64,000 nt of DNA from Molossus alvarezi (lineage: Eukaryota > Chordata > Mammalia > Chiroptera > Molossidae). The stretch is from positions 27,078,488-27,142,487 of the forward strand of contig CM073898.1 in assembly GCA_037176705.1 (NCBI GenBank). The letters are read 5' to 3'. The translations under genes and the position numbers were made by a program. The notes under the pieces are model-generated. The model saw only the letters and a list, made by a program, of their open reading frames with translations, was not told the origin of the DNA and did not search any database. Positions within the stretch are counted from its first letter, which is position 1, and each line of letters begins with the position of its first letter. Shown here one piece after another: positions 35,585-47,489 of the stretch.

Positions 35585-36205
35585 ACAACACCAAAGCCAC
35601 CATTCATAAAAGAAATAATTAAGGTGGACTTCATTAAAATTAAAACTTCTACTCTGAGTAAGACAATGTCAAGAGAATTATAAGACAAGCCACAGATTAG
35701 GAGAAAATATTTTCAAAAGACACATCTAATAAAGGACTGTTACCCAAATATGTAAGGAACTCTTAAAATTCAACAATAGGAAAACAATCTACCCAATTTA
35801 AAAATAGGTCAAAGACAAGAACAGACACCTCGTGAAAGAAGATATGTAAGTGTCAAATAAACATATGTAAAGCTGTTCTACATCATATGTCATCAGGAAA
35901 ATGCAAAGAAAACAAGAAAGAGGTACCACCGCGTATGCATTAAATGGCCAAAATTTGGAACACTGGCCACACCAAAAGCTAGTGAGAATGTGGAGAAGCA
36001 GGAACTCTCATTCATTGCTGGTGGGAGTGAAAAATGGTACATCCCTTTGGAAGATGTTTTGGTGATTAAAAACAAAAAAACTAAACTAAAGAGATTCTAA
36101 CCTTATCCTCCAGTAACTGTGCTTCTTAGGATTTACCCAAAGGAATTGTTTATGTCTACACTAAAACCTGCATACAAATATTAATAGCAGCCTTATTGTC
36201 TTTTA
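35585..36205 (+). mobile_element. Old L1 fragment (ORF2 C-terminal region)
   Basis: Plus-strand L1 ORF2 3' coding region recognisable through gtggacttcattaaaattaaaac, aaaggactgttacccaaatatg, gaatgtggagaagcaggaactctc and caaatattaatagcagcctta. Many stops and indels make it an old L1M-type remnant. Confidence 0.8.
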
Positions 36206-36229
36206 AAATGCCTTAAAATATGGTCTCAG

Positions 36230-37075
36230 CAGAAAAATAGGAAGTCTCAGGTAAGAAATAGAAGTTATAAAGAAAAACTAAATGAAAAATTTAGAAGTAA
36301 AAAATACATGAACATAAATAAAAATTCAATGGATGCACTCAACAGCAGGATGTAAAGGACAGAAGAAAGAATCAATGAACAATAGAAATCACCCATTTAG
36401 AACAACAAAGAAAATAGACTGAAAAATTAAACGGCTTCAGGGACCTGTAGGACTATACTACAAATATCACTTTGGGATCACTGGAATCCCAGAAGGAGAG
36501 AAACAAAAGGATGGGGCTAAGTATTGAATGAAATAATGATTTAAGATGTCCTAACTATGGCAAAAACCCTAAACCTACAGATTAACAAAGCTGAGAGAAC
36601 TTCAAACAATATAAACCCAAATATATTCACACTGAGACACATTCTAGTCCAACTTCTAAAGACTAAATGCAAAGAAAGTTTCTTAAAAAGCTACAGATAT
36701 TGTTTCTCTATTTTGGCTATTGTAAATAATGCTCCAGTGAGAAATGACTCATTACCTAGGGGTGGGGGAAGCAATTGGCATAATAGCCAATTTCTAGTAG
36801 AAACCAGAAGGAAGCAGTGTAACACTTTTCAACTGAAAAACAACAACCTGTAAACCCAGAATTCTATATCATTCAGAAATTAATGGAAAACTCTACATCA
36901 TTCATACATACCCATATCACACCAATGTCAAACTCCAGGTTTTTTATTTTACTATAATTAACTAAGATATAACAACTGGGGGAGATTGTGTCAAGGGGGC
37001 GTGAGACCTATATGTACTTACTCTCTTTGCAACTACCTGTGACTCTAATCATATTTAAAAATAAAAACATATTTT
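36230..37075 (+). mobile_element. Ancient HAL1 or L1M element (ORF1 region plus 3' UTR)
   Basis: Plus-strand remnants of an ORF1 coding region are present: ggacctgtaggactata, ctggaatcccagaaggag, acctacagattaacaaagctgagag and aatataaacccaaatat. A diverged C-terminal part (gtagaaaccagaaggaagcagtg, acccagaattctatatc) leads straight to an L1-like 3' UTR ending in aaaataaaaac at about 37070. The absence of ORF2 suggests a second, much older HAL1. An internally deleted L1M is the alternative. Confidence 0.6.
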
Positions 37076-37079
37076 CTAA

Positions 37080-38215
37080 GTTTAATAAATCAGATTCAGC
37101 CACACATTTAGTTTTAGAGGTACTGTTACAATGTCACATGGCATCAACCACTGGTTGGCAGAAGTCCAATTCCAAGTCCACAAGTTTCAATATACTTCCT
37201 TGAGCCCCCGCAGGCATATTTCTTAGGAAATACCAAGTGTCCAGTACTCACCATAAAGAAGCATTAGGCATGATTGGAATTCCAACCATTCATTTAAAAA
37301 AATTCCACATAATTCTTCAAATCTCAAATATGTGAGGCAGAATTATCCACACAATCATATGCTATACATGTAAAGTCTGTTTTACAAAAAGCATTCCTGG
37401 AAACTACTAATTTTCACTTCTTTCACTTTTTAATATTTTTGAGATAGGTTAGCTTTGAAATAGCCTAGCTTTCCCAAACTGGTAATTCTAGAAAATGGTA
37501 ATATTTAGTATAAGTTTAGCACTATAAAGGTGTAAGTTTCTTTAAAATAATGCATTACTTAACACGGCCCCTAGGCAGTGCAGATACATCACGGCCAGTT
37601 TGCAGCAAACCTTTGGCAGAGATGCTGTGCAGCTGTTGTGACCTTTCCAAAGACGACGAGAGCTCTTCTTAAAACCACTTTCCACTGAGAGGTGGTCCTC
37701 AAGGCACCGACAAAAGAAGATTTTTAAAAGCATTTCTTGGAGAGAATGTGTATCAAGCCATAAAACTGGAGGCAAGGCAGAATCACGACAGAGCTTTTAA
37801 TGGGAAGGGGTTCCATGAGTGTTAAAAATCTCAGTTGGGAAGCTGGCAAATGTAAAGAAATGCTTTTCTGACAATGTGCTTTCTAACCTCAACTGCTAGA
37901 GTGCATGGTGGACCACTGTGATGAAGAGCTAATTACTTTATAAAGCTACCACTGAATCAAGAACTTCAGGGGCATAACTCAATTCAAATACATGGATGCA
38001 GTGTATTTGCCTCCATCATAATTTATGTGATTTTTACCTAGTGCATTTGTTGCTACTGTGGCAGAGCCCAATGAGGAATATATCATTCAAATTACATTCT
38101 GATTTAATGAAGTAGAGGAAACAATTGGCAGGTTTATTTTAAAATACATTTCAGAGAAGTCTATATATTTGAGTTGTTAGTTGTCAATAGCAAATAGCAT
38201 ATGGGAGCCTAACAA
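37080..38215. other. Unique sequence, no gene seen
   Basis: No supported gene. A 77-codon minus-strand frame at 37542-37775 has no recognisable domain. Confidence 0.4.
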
Positions 38216-38219
38216 ATGT

Positions 38220-38445
38220 TTTTTTTTTAATATATCTTTATTGTTGAAAGTATTATGAATGTCCTTCCCCTTTTATCCCTTGTTGACATCGTCTCCACCC
38301 TCATCACTGCATTGTTGTTAGTGTCCATAGGTTATGCCTATATACATATAAGTTCTTTGTTTTTTCTCTTCCCACTTCCCCATCCCTCTTCCCTCTGAGG
38401 TTAATAAGTCTGTTCCCTAATTCCATGTCTCTGGATCAATTTTGA
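38220..38445 (-). mobile_element. HAL1/L1 3' UTR fragment
   Basis: Begins with a T-run and ttaatatatctttattgttgaaag, then a pyrimidine-rich stretch with ttatgcctatatacatataag. This matches the 3' UTR of the HAL1 at 15584-15800 in the same orientation. It is a short 5'-truncated copy, and no convincing duplication was found. Confidence 0.75.
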
Positions 38446-38449
38446 TTGA

Positions 38450-39050
38450 CAGCTTATTGTGTTCAAATTTTAAAAATAATTTATAAATAAAACATTTTTT
38501 TACTGATACACATTTATTATTAGTAAATATAGACACAGAGATCTTTAAAGTCCTTCGATTTAAGGTTTGACTAATGAGATTTGCCAGCATCAAGGGGAAT
38601 GAGGGGTTTTATTCTGTCATTCATAAGCTGAAGAAGTTTTGCAGGTTTCATAGAATCCACCTAGTCCACCATATTCAATTTACTGAAAATTGAAAATGTT
38701 CACAGAGGAATCCCTTTGTCAGACAGCCTTTCACAAAGGGGATATTGGACTTTGATGATTCCAGCAATCTATCAAGTGACCCTTGGGCAATTGGCAGTTA
38801 TATTTACATACATTTAAAAAATTTAAAATATTAATTAATATTATCTTCAAAGGATTCTATATAGCTTTTACATTCTTAAAATTGCTCATCTATTTTAAGA
38901 GCTTAATTGGCTAATTTATTCTCTGGTAACATTTAATTTATAGGGCAGACATTATCTTGGTGCACATATCTTTATTTTACTCATATGTTTTATTTATATT
39001 TGTTCAATTTACTTTTTTTCATTGTTATATCTGTATTTTACAACATTTCT
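38450..39050. other. AT-rich unique sequence
   Basis: No gene or clear repeat seen. Confidence 0.4.
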
Positions 39051-39054
39051 CAAT

Positions 39055-39776
39055 CACAAATATGGCATTATTTGCAGATGACATGATATTGTACAAAGTA
39101 AACCCTAAAGACTTCATAAAAAATCTACTAGATTTAATAAATGAATTTGGAAAAGTAGCAGGATACAAAATTAATGTCAAGAAATCAACAGTATTTTTAT
39201 ACACCAATGATGAAATCACAGAAAGAGAAACTAAAAAGACAATCCCATTTACCATTGCAGCAAAAAAATTAAGATACTTAGGAATAAACTTAACCAAAGA
39301 AGTAAAGGACCTCTTCTTCACAGAAAACTATAGGTCATTGAAAAAAAGAAATAGAGGAAGATATAAAAAAGTGAAAGCATATACTTTGTTCATGGATTAG
39401 AAGAATTAACATCATTAAAATGTCCATACTACCCAAAGCAATCTATAGATTCAATGCAATCCCTATCAAAATAACAATGACATACTTCACAGAACTAGAA
39501 CAAACACTCCAATAGTTTATATGGAGCCAAAAAAGACCCCGAATAGCCACAGCAATCTTGAAAAAGAAGAACAAAGAGGAGGGATCACATTACCAGATTT
39601 CAGGTTATGCTACAAAGCCACTGTAATCAAAACAGTCTTGTACTGGCACAAGAACAGGCATATAGATCAATGGAACAGAATAGAGAACCCAGAAATGGAC
39701 CCAAGACAATATGCTCAATTAATATTTGACAAAGGTGGCAAGAGCATACAGTGGAGTCAAGACAGTCTCTTCAATG
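39055..39776 (+). pseudogene. L1 ORF2 internal fragment (reverse transcriptase to thumb)
   Basis: Plus-strand L1 fragment starting at the catalytic box ([15 protein letters not shown], encoded from about 39063) and continuing through [26 protein letters not shown] and [48 protein letters not shown]. It is very similar to the young L1 but broken by frameshifts near 39345 and 39500. It ends without a 3' UTR or A-tail, so it is truncated at both ends and cannot be a normal complete insertion. Confidence 0.9.
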
Positions 39777-39847
39777 GAGAAATCTCTTAAGGGTGATTCT
39801 TTGATATGTAAAAATGATACTTGTTATTTAGAATGACAATTTGAAAT

Positions 39848-39938
39848 TATATATATATATGTATATATATGTTATATATATATGTATATATGTTATATAT
39901 GTATATATACCAGTTATATATATGTATATATACCAGAG

Positions 39939-39992
<54 letters not shown>
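39848..39992. repeat. Complex (TA)n/(TATATG)n/(CA)n array
   Basis: About 145 bp of TA-rich repeat with recurring gtatatata and accag spacers, ending in (CA)n. It starts roughly 70 bp after the L1 fragment breaks off. Ile/Tyr-rich frames are artefacts. Confidence 0.97.
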
Positions 39993-40702
39993 GAAACATG
40001 AGTACAAATACAGAATTTATATCTATATTTGAGAAAACAAGCAAATCTGGTGGTATAATGATTTGGGACAAAAAGCAGAAAAATACAAATATTAAATAAG
40101 ATAAGTAGTGGAAAGCTGAGCTATTTTGGACTGGCTTCACATTCAAACTTGGTCCCAAGTAAAAGTCTTCTTATAAAACATTATCAAAGACTACATGAAA
40201 CTAACTAATGTATTTACATTATATTTGAACAAAACCTGGTGTCCTCTCTGGTAAATCAATTGAACTTTTACTTGAAAAGTACACAATAATGCTTTCTAGT
40301 ACAAAATGATTAACTCAATTTCTAAAGGCTAAGAAGAGGCTAAGATAGCAGAAGGAGATTCAAATTTACATTTGCCTTGAGAGGAAAAAGAAGCTATAGG
40401 ATATATTACAGTTAAGAAGCTTAAGAGTTAGATGCATAGACAGTTATAGATGTTATACTTGAAGGAAAAAGAGGATCAAATGATTTCTTTATCAAATGAC
40501 ATGTACAATCACATGAAATCAATGGCAATGGCATGCTGCATGAAAGAGTGAGTTTAGTAAACCAGCAGATAATTTGTTTCATATTTATATGAAATCACTG
40601 ATATACAAAACATGGATCAATTTATAATGCATAGATCCTCACTCACATAAATGACATAAATGTATATATGACATAAAAGTACTCAATGGCATTTTATTCT
40701 TT

Positions 40703-40942
40703 TTTTTCCTTCTATCCTCATCTAAGGATATTTTTCCATTGGTTTTCAGATAGAGTGGTGAGGGAAGGAGGGAGAAAGAGAAACATCAATGTGAGAGAGA
40801 CACAGTGACTGGTTGCCTCCCACATGACCTTGACTAGGGCCAGGGATGGAACTGCAACTGAGGTCATGCCCTTGATCAGAATCGAACCCGTGACTCTTGG
40901 GTCCACAGGCCGACACTCCAACTGCTGACCACACTGGCCAGG
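40703..40942 (-). mobile_element. Ves-related SINE, type B (older)
   Basis: T-rich tail, then tatcctcatctaaggata at the 3' end and a decayed head ending ccacactggccagg at the right. Perfect 17-bp duplications atggcattttattcttt at 40686-40702 and 40943-40959. Confidence 0.95.
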
Positions 40943-40959
40943 ATGGCATTTTATTCTTT

Positions 40960-41360
40960 ATAATAGAGAAAAATTCATTCTATCTGAGAATATAAATTTG
41001 TTAACGGGACTAGAAAAATTGCATTGGGAGCCTCATTTATGGAATACTACCCTTATGCACAAGCTCAAGGACTGAAGTGTAACAGCTGGTGCTGTCTTCC
41101 ATTAACATAATCAATTATACACAGTCTAGAGAATGCATATGCATTTTAGAAGTATTTGGTTTTTATTGCTACAGATAACAATAGGCTGTCAAGACTGAGG
41201 CAGCAAAAAAGTGACAAAGATATACAGACATTTTCTTTCTCCCAACTCTTTGGCAAAGGCACGATAATAAAAGAAGCCTGTCTCTTACTACTGCCTTCAA
41301 CCTTTTCTGATAAGATGTCAGTAGTAGAAAGTGGAGTGGGCGTATGAGGGTAAAGTGCTC
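40960..41360. other. Unique sequence, no gene seen
   Basis: Overlapping frames at 41146-41406 on both strands lack domain or splice support. Confidence 0.4.
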
Positions 41361-41364
41361 TTAA

Positions 41365-41535
41365 AGGCAGATTGAACAGGGTCCATAAGATTTGTGTTTC
41401 AGCCACTTAACTTCTCTGAGCTTGTTTAATCGTGACAAAATTGACATACCAATTAATATGCAATTGCTGTTAGAGCATCATGAGATAATGTAACAATAGG
41501 GATACATAAAAGGTGCTCAACAAATAGTGGTTTTA
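41365..41535 (+). mobile_element. MIR SINE fragment
   Basis: Plus-strand MIR-like order: ccacttaacttctctgagcttg, catcatgagataatg, then aaaaggtgctcaacaaatagtgg. Confidence 0.6.
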
Positions 41536-41539
41536 AAAG

Positions 41540-42320
41540 GCAAGGAAACAGGATGAAGGGGTGCACAGGACACTGCACTGTGAGTCAGAGAATGCCTACC
41601 TCAGAGAATGACCAGCTCCAATACTACAGTTTTTGGTTGTTGTTGTTTTCTGATACTGTGGCCCTTTACATCTCTGGTCTTTACTTCTCTCCTAATTAAG
41701 AAATTTAGGTGGCAAGGAAGAGAGACCTATCTAAACTAGTGCAAGCCCAAAGGGATAATTACTATGCCCCCTCTCTGAAAAGTGATAGATACTATTGCAA
41801 TCTCAAATTGGTCTCACATTACAGAAAAGGCTAGAGTTTACATATAGTTCACACTCATAAACAGAAATTCTCTTACAATTATCCCAGGGCAAGAAATATA
41901 ATATAGCCCAGCCTTCTATGAGGCTGGAATGAGAAAGTAAGAAATTGAGGTAATTTCTCAGTATCTTAGGTATTATGACATCTCTCTCACCTCCACTTCT
42001 CTTTGTACTTTTGCTTCATGTGTCTCCCCATTTTCCCTCTCTAGACTATTTTCCTTTCCTTATATGATTGTTATGGCTGCTCCATTACCACACTTGCTGC
42101 TCCATTAAAATCACAGAATTCCAGTTGCACCCTCAACACAGACTGATAACAGCGCTGATGTCTATTTGACCAAGATACTGGAACAGAAAGAATGGTTTGT
42201 TCTACCCAATGAACTGTGTTCCCTTAAATTAGCTGTCCATCTTTAACCTAATCAGCTGTTGAGAGACTGGAGTTGCAAGGGTGTGATTTATAGTATAGTG
42301 GTTTGTTTTGTCAGTGGAAT
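41540..42320. other. Unique sequence, no gene seen
   Basis: No supported feature. Confidence 0.4.
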
Positions 42321-42324
42321 GCTA

Positions 42325-42530
42325 CATTAAGGACTTTACAAACATTAAATCATAAAAATGTCTTGACAATACTTTGAAGTGGTTGGTATTATGTCAGGTT
42401 CACAACAAAAGAAATTGAAGGGTAAGAGATTTAAATAGACATTTTCATGTCACATTATTTGAAGGTGACATGTCCATTATTTGAAACCAAGCTTGGCTAA
42501 TCACAAAGTACATGCCCTTAACCATTATTT
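42325..42530 (-). mobile_element. Possible MIR fragment
   Basis: Reverse-complement MIR-like traits (acaaacattaaatcat, acttgaagtggttggtatt-like spacing, aagaaattgaagggtaagagattt). Diverged. Confidence 0.4.
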
Positions 42531-42539
42531 TTCCCAGCG

Positions 42540-43735
42540 TCTCTTTATTGATAAATAACTCTTTACCCAACATCAACTTTCTTTTTACAAGGCTGTCCGT
42601 CTTTGTGCTGTCCTAATGACAGCCTCTGTCTGTCACTTCTACAAGCGGTGGAATCTCTCCTAAAAGAATCCTTTTTCGTCAGAAATCATACCATTCGAGA
42701 CATTCGAAAGGGATATGCTGAATGGCAAACACATATGAGTAAAAGGAGTGTGCCCCCAATGCCATTCCCAACACTGTGTGTGGTCATGTGGTCATGTGGT
42801 CATGTGGACCATGTACTCTCTATCCTGCTATTCTGCAGCAGCCTTCATGTTCTAGCTATTAAAATGGACTCTATACTAGAACTCTCTTCTTGCATCTGTA
42901 ATCACCTTTTGTTATAATGTTGCTGAATACAAAATGTCCTACGTTGTTCCCCCCTGCAATCACTTCCCATCTATTGCCATCTCACCTTCTGTGAGAACCA
43001 ACCTCACCCTAATCTCTCAGCTGCTGTATTGTCCGCCTCTCCAAACCCATCTTTGAGTCATGAAGCAAAATAGTGTAGTTTACCACGTATTCCTGAGCCG
43101 TAATTGGTGCTGTACACAGTCTGCACTTTGCACTGCCTGTGTGCTTCAACCTTGCTAGTACAAGCTCACTGGCTCTGGAGTGAGAGAGAGCTTATAAATA
43201 GCATTTACAGCAAAAATCATTTCTGCTCACTTTTACGATATGTACTTACCTAGACTCCCTTGTCAACATATTCCCTTGATTTCGTAAATGTCAAATAAGA
43301 TTCATTCTATCAGTGCTATTGGAAAGTTTTATTATAAACTTCTCATATTCAGTTGGAACATGGAAGATTACCAGAATGGGAGAGCAGAGACTCGTTTCAC
43401 ATCTGTAGGGTATAAGAGGTTATGCCTTCAACAGGCTGTTGAGTGCATCCGTACTATTTAAATCTCAACAAGTACTACTGCAAGTTCAGACTGCTTGTTA
43501 TGATCTTCAAAATGTAACATACGCCCCTTTGTACATAAATTCAGAGACACGATTGCTAATAATAATGCATGAAACCCATTGTACGCACACACATAGCTCT
43601 AAGTATCAGAGTACATGTATTCAGATGCCCGTCAGTATTAGTTAAAGACTGCCCACTCTTATCCTGAATTCTGAGTTGTTATTAGAGATTGCAGTGAATG
43701 TAAAACGGCTGGAAGTAAACACTTGAAACTATTTC
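42540..43735. other. Unique sequence with a small tandem repeat
   Basis: No gene. An array of ggtcatgt-type units lies at 42782-42808. A 104-codon frame at 42603-42917 runs through this repeat and has no recognised domain. Confidence 0.4.
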
Positions 43736-43739
43736 TTTC

Positions 43740-43890
43740 ATTTAGGCATTTTACAAACATTTGTGAGGAGCTGCTACATGTCAGGCAATTTTGGGGTGCT
43801 GGTCAAGACAGCCTTGAACAATGCTTGATTTTTTTTGTTGTTGTTCTCATGAAATTTACATTCTGATGAGTGACAGATATTACCAGTCTT
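43740..43890 (+). mobile_element. L2-type LINE 3' fragment
   Basis: Plus-strand resemblance to the L2 terminal region: acatgtcaggcaattttggggtgctgg, then gttctcatgaaatttacattctgatgag. Confidence 0.5.
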
Positions 43891-43899
43891 TATAGTGTG

Positions 43900-46270
43900 G
43901 TATTGTTTAGGTTTTTTTAAAAAATTGGTAAAAAGCAGGCCAAGAGAAGAATAAGGAAAAGTACAGTGCACAGTGAAATTCAGATCATTGTATACTGCCT
44001 CTATTCTTAATTGGAGGAACCATTAAATGCCAGTTAAAACTTATTGAAAATAAAAATAAGTTTCCCAGCCTGAGGTTTGAACAGAAAGGCAAAGCAAGCA
44101 GCTTTATCCAGCTGGGGGTTAGAAATGGGAAAACAGTAACATACTGTGATCCGGGGGTAGGAAAGGACCAGTAAAAGTGGGTCTAAAATGAGAGGATGGG
44201 TCTTCAGAATGAGATGGAGAGAAGAGTCCTACATGCGATTAATTTTTTTTTTTATTTAGCTCAGGACAGTGTGATGCTCAGGTTAGGCACATTCCCCACC
44301 ATTCCTCAGTCTTCTGAACTTTCTTTCCCTCCTGACTGTGTCAATGATTGAGAAGTCTCCCTCCTTAGTGAATACACATGTCTCTTCCTGTTCTTGTGTT
44401 TACTATAGTCTGTGCTTCCACGCTGAGTAAAATAGCAAACTACTAAATTTTCTGGCTACTTCTAGCATTATCAGTTACATCCTCCTGAATTTTCCAAACA
44501 TTTACATATTTTAAAAGAAAGTATAATTCATTTTTTAAATTAAATTTTCCCGACAGTATGAGGATATAGTGATAGACGCCGAATGGTCTTTGTTTTGTTA
44601 TATAATGGGATACTATATGACACAAAACTTTCAGCAGACCTAATGAAAATGTTGAACGAATTAGTTTGTGAAAGTAAAGTCAAAATAGTTGTGTTGGAAG
44701 CACTGGGGCTTGGGGGTGGGTTTGGAACACAGGTGTACAGCGATCTGTCGTGGAACTTTTGTATTACAGTATCCTGTTTCCATTTTGGTACATTCTAGCC
44801 AGGACTGAATGTGTCAGATGAAATGTGAGGATCTTGTTCAATCTGAACTTCTATTACCCCCTCCTTTTTTTTTTACTTAAACATTATTATGATGATTTAG
44901 AAGAAAGTTTTTCTTTGTCAAGTTAATGTTGGTTCCAATCATTTAAAAACTGTTTATATCTACTTTATAACATTCACTGTACTAACCCTTCTTCAAGTTG
45001 GGGTGGTAACACAGTTTAATTATGTCCTAAGGTAAAGTCTTAGTGAAAAACAAATAAATGATCTTTTGTTATAAAAACAAAAAACAAAAAACAAACTTGC
45101 TCAATTCTGCAGTTCTATGGAGCCAATATATATTTTAAAATTTTCCAAATTCTGTAAATATTTTATTTATTGTTAAAGAAAAAATACAGCATCAAGTCCT
45201 GTGTTGGCTTCAATAAGACCAACTAGTTCATCTTTAACACAGCTACAAAAGAATATTTTCATATTCTTTTTTCACCACTTTTTGGCTTTCCAAGGACTAC
45301 CAGAAACTATTTAGTGAACTTCAACTCAAAATTTCCCTGCCACCATACAAAAGGAGTTTTCAAAAGGATTCTTACTTGCTACTAAATCCAGAATCAATAG
45401 CAATAGTACAAATATTTCTCCAGAATCTTAGTGTTTAATAATCTCAGAGGGCAAATTTACGACCTACTACAAAGCAGGTAAATCAAAGAAAAGAGCTTCT
45501 GGTAAATCAAGAGAGATACAATAGAAACTCACTTAGTTAACTCACCATGAACTTGCTCTACAGAGTCCTCTCTGTTCCCTCCACCTGACTGCTGGCCAAG
45601 TGCAGGGGCGGTGCCCACCGAAAAGCCCCTCTCCACCCACACCTTCCACCATGAAAAGCTGTGTGCTTAGCAAGTGTTGGTTTGCAAACACTGTTAGACT
45701 AGCTCTATCAGTTATTCTAAACACAAATGTTAATAAAATACAATGTAAACAAATGAAATGTTAGTGCAAAAAAGGTACTTCCATGAAAATTATGCTAAAC
45801 GTGATGAAAACTTGATAAATGTTAGTTAAAATAAAATTAATACTATAAAAGTTCCTGCCCTATCCGGTAGAGAAAGGTAACTGGAAAAAAGGTGGGGGAA
45901 GTTGGAAATATCTAAAAGGATTCGTACTCAGATGGCTTAACAAATGCCTTTAAATCTCCCTTCACTTTAAAGAAGCCAGTATTGAAATCATTGGTAACGT
46001 ATGACAAGTATAGTTTATGAAAGAAATCATGTGGGACTCTATAAGACAAGAATACAGAATGACTTCAAATGAATTGTCAAGTGAGTATATATTTATATCA
46101 TTTACATACAAATAAAATTTTTATTGTGACATTATGTATGTTTCATTTTATTTATATATACATACTTATGTTTGTTACACTCTTTTATTTTATTATGGTA
46201 TTCCACTTCAGTTGATTCTCTCTCCTATTTGCAGAGTAATTACTGTCTATGATCATGTTAGAAAACAATG
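43900..46270. other. Unique AT-rich sequence
   Basis: No gene recognised. A frame at 44583-44798 and one at 45542-45724 (-) lack supporting motifs. A short A-rich patch with aaaaac units lies near 45071-45093. Confidence 0.4.
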
Positions 46271-46274
46271 AAAG

Positions 46275-46450
46275 ATATATATATTTTATTGAGCACATAG
46301 TTTGTGATCTACAAGATCCAAATTATTTGTATTAACTCACTTCATTCTCATGGCAACCCTGTTATTGCCACCTTTTACAGATGAGGATGCTCAGGCATAG
46401 GGAAGTCACATGATTGGCTTCATTCTTTAGAACTATCAAATGGTGCAGCT
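46275..46450 (-). mobile_element. MIR SINE fragment
   Basis: Reverse-complement MIR core: ttattgagcacatagtttgtg, taactcacttcattctcatgg, ttttacagatgaggatgctcagg. Confidence 0.7.
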
Positions 46451-46555
46451 CAGCTCAGACATAGGCAGTCTGGCCCCAGCGTGCATAAATGGAACCTGCA
46501 TGTATAGCTGCTGTTTTTCTATATAGAGATATAGATACATCATCATTCTTTTTTA

Positions 46556-46804
46556 TGTTTTGTTTTGTTTTTTTTATCCTCACCCGAGGACATTTTTCGA
46601 TATTTTGTTCAGATAGAGGGAGAGGGAGAGAGAGAGAGAGAAACATCGACGTGAAAGGGACACATCGAGTGGTTGCCACCCACACGACCCAACCAGGGCC
46701 GGGGACAAACTGCAACCGAGGTACATGCCCTTAGCGGGAACCGAACCCGGGTCTCTCCGGACCGCAGGCCGACGCTCTAACCGCTGAGCCAAACCGGCCA
46801 GGGC
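46556..46804 (-). mobile_element. Ves-related SINE, type B (young)
   Basis: Poly(T) tail, 3' hairpin tcctcacccgagga, CpG-rich body and a well-preserved head (agccctggccggtttggctcag on the minus strand) with B-box gttcggttcc. Perfect 16-bp duplications tcatcattctttttta at 46540-46555 and 46805-46820. Confidence 0.97.
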
Positions 46805-46820
46805 TCATCATTCTTTTTTA

Positions 46821-47190
46821 AATGGGCCAAATAAATGAAAGAGACATTGAATCTGTTCTTTCTAAGTTACTCCAGTGCTGCCTACTAAATGTCAGCCATA
46901 AGGTTGTATTCTCTTACAAATAAATGTATACTCATATTCTCAGCCTTTTTCATTTGCACAGGATAGTATATCTCTCTAAATTTTTTCCTAAGCTATTTCG
47001 ATTCAAGATTCCATCCCTTACCTCTAATTTCTTACCACTGGACTCTTTTAAAATGCCTCTTCTGATGACTTGAAAGGTCCCTGGCAGATATGGTTTCTTC
47101 CTCCATAAAACTCAACTGCATTTGCAGCATGTCTTCACCTTGTCTTTCCAGCTTAATCATCAACACGTTGGCCAAGAGAGAAAATGGAAT
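46821..47190. other. Unique sequence, no gene seen
   Basis: No recognised feature. Confidence 0.4.
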
Positions 47191-47208
47191 AAAAAAACCT
47201 TGAGCCAA

Positions 47209-47466
47209 GCCCTGGCTCATTTGGCTTAGTGGTTAGAGTGTTGGCCCCCAGACCGAAGGGTCATGGGTTTGATCCTCAGTCAAGGGCACCTACCTTGTTT
47301 GCAGGTTTGATCCCAACCCCGAGCAGCCAATCAATGTGTTTCTCTCACAAATGATGTTTCCCTCTCCTCATCCTCTCTCTTCCTCCCCCCCTCCCTCCTT
47401 TCCACTCTATCTAAGAGTCAGTGGAAAAATATCCTCAGGTGAGGATTAACAAAAACAAAAGCAGAC
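47209..47466 (+). mobile_element. Ves-related SINE, type B (older)
   Basis: Plus-strand head ccctggctcatttggcttagtgg, B-box ggtttgatcc, CT-rich middle and 3' hairpin tcctcaggtgagga before an A-rich tail. Flanking 17-bp duplications (47192-47208 and 47467-47483) match at 15 positions. Confidence 0.92.
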
Positions 47467-47489
47467 AAAAAACACTGAGCCAAAATAAA

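Noticed and set aside
39841..40158. Ile/Tyr-rich frames on both strands
   Set aside because: Products of the TA/CA array.
42603..42917. 104-codon plus-strand frame
   Set aside because: It passes through a small ggtcatgt tandem repeat and shows no domain.
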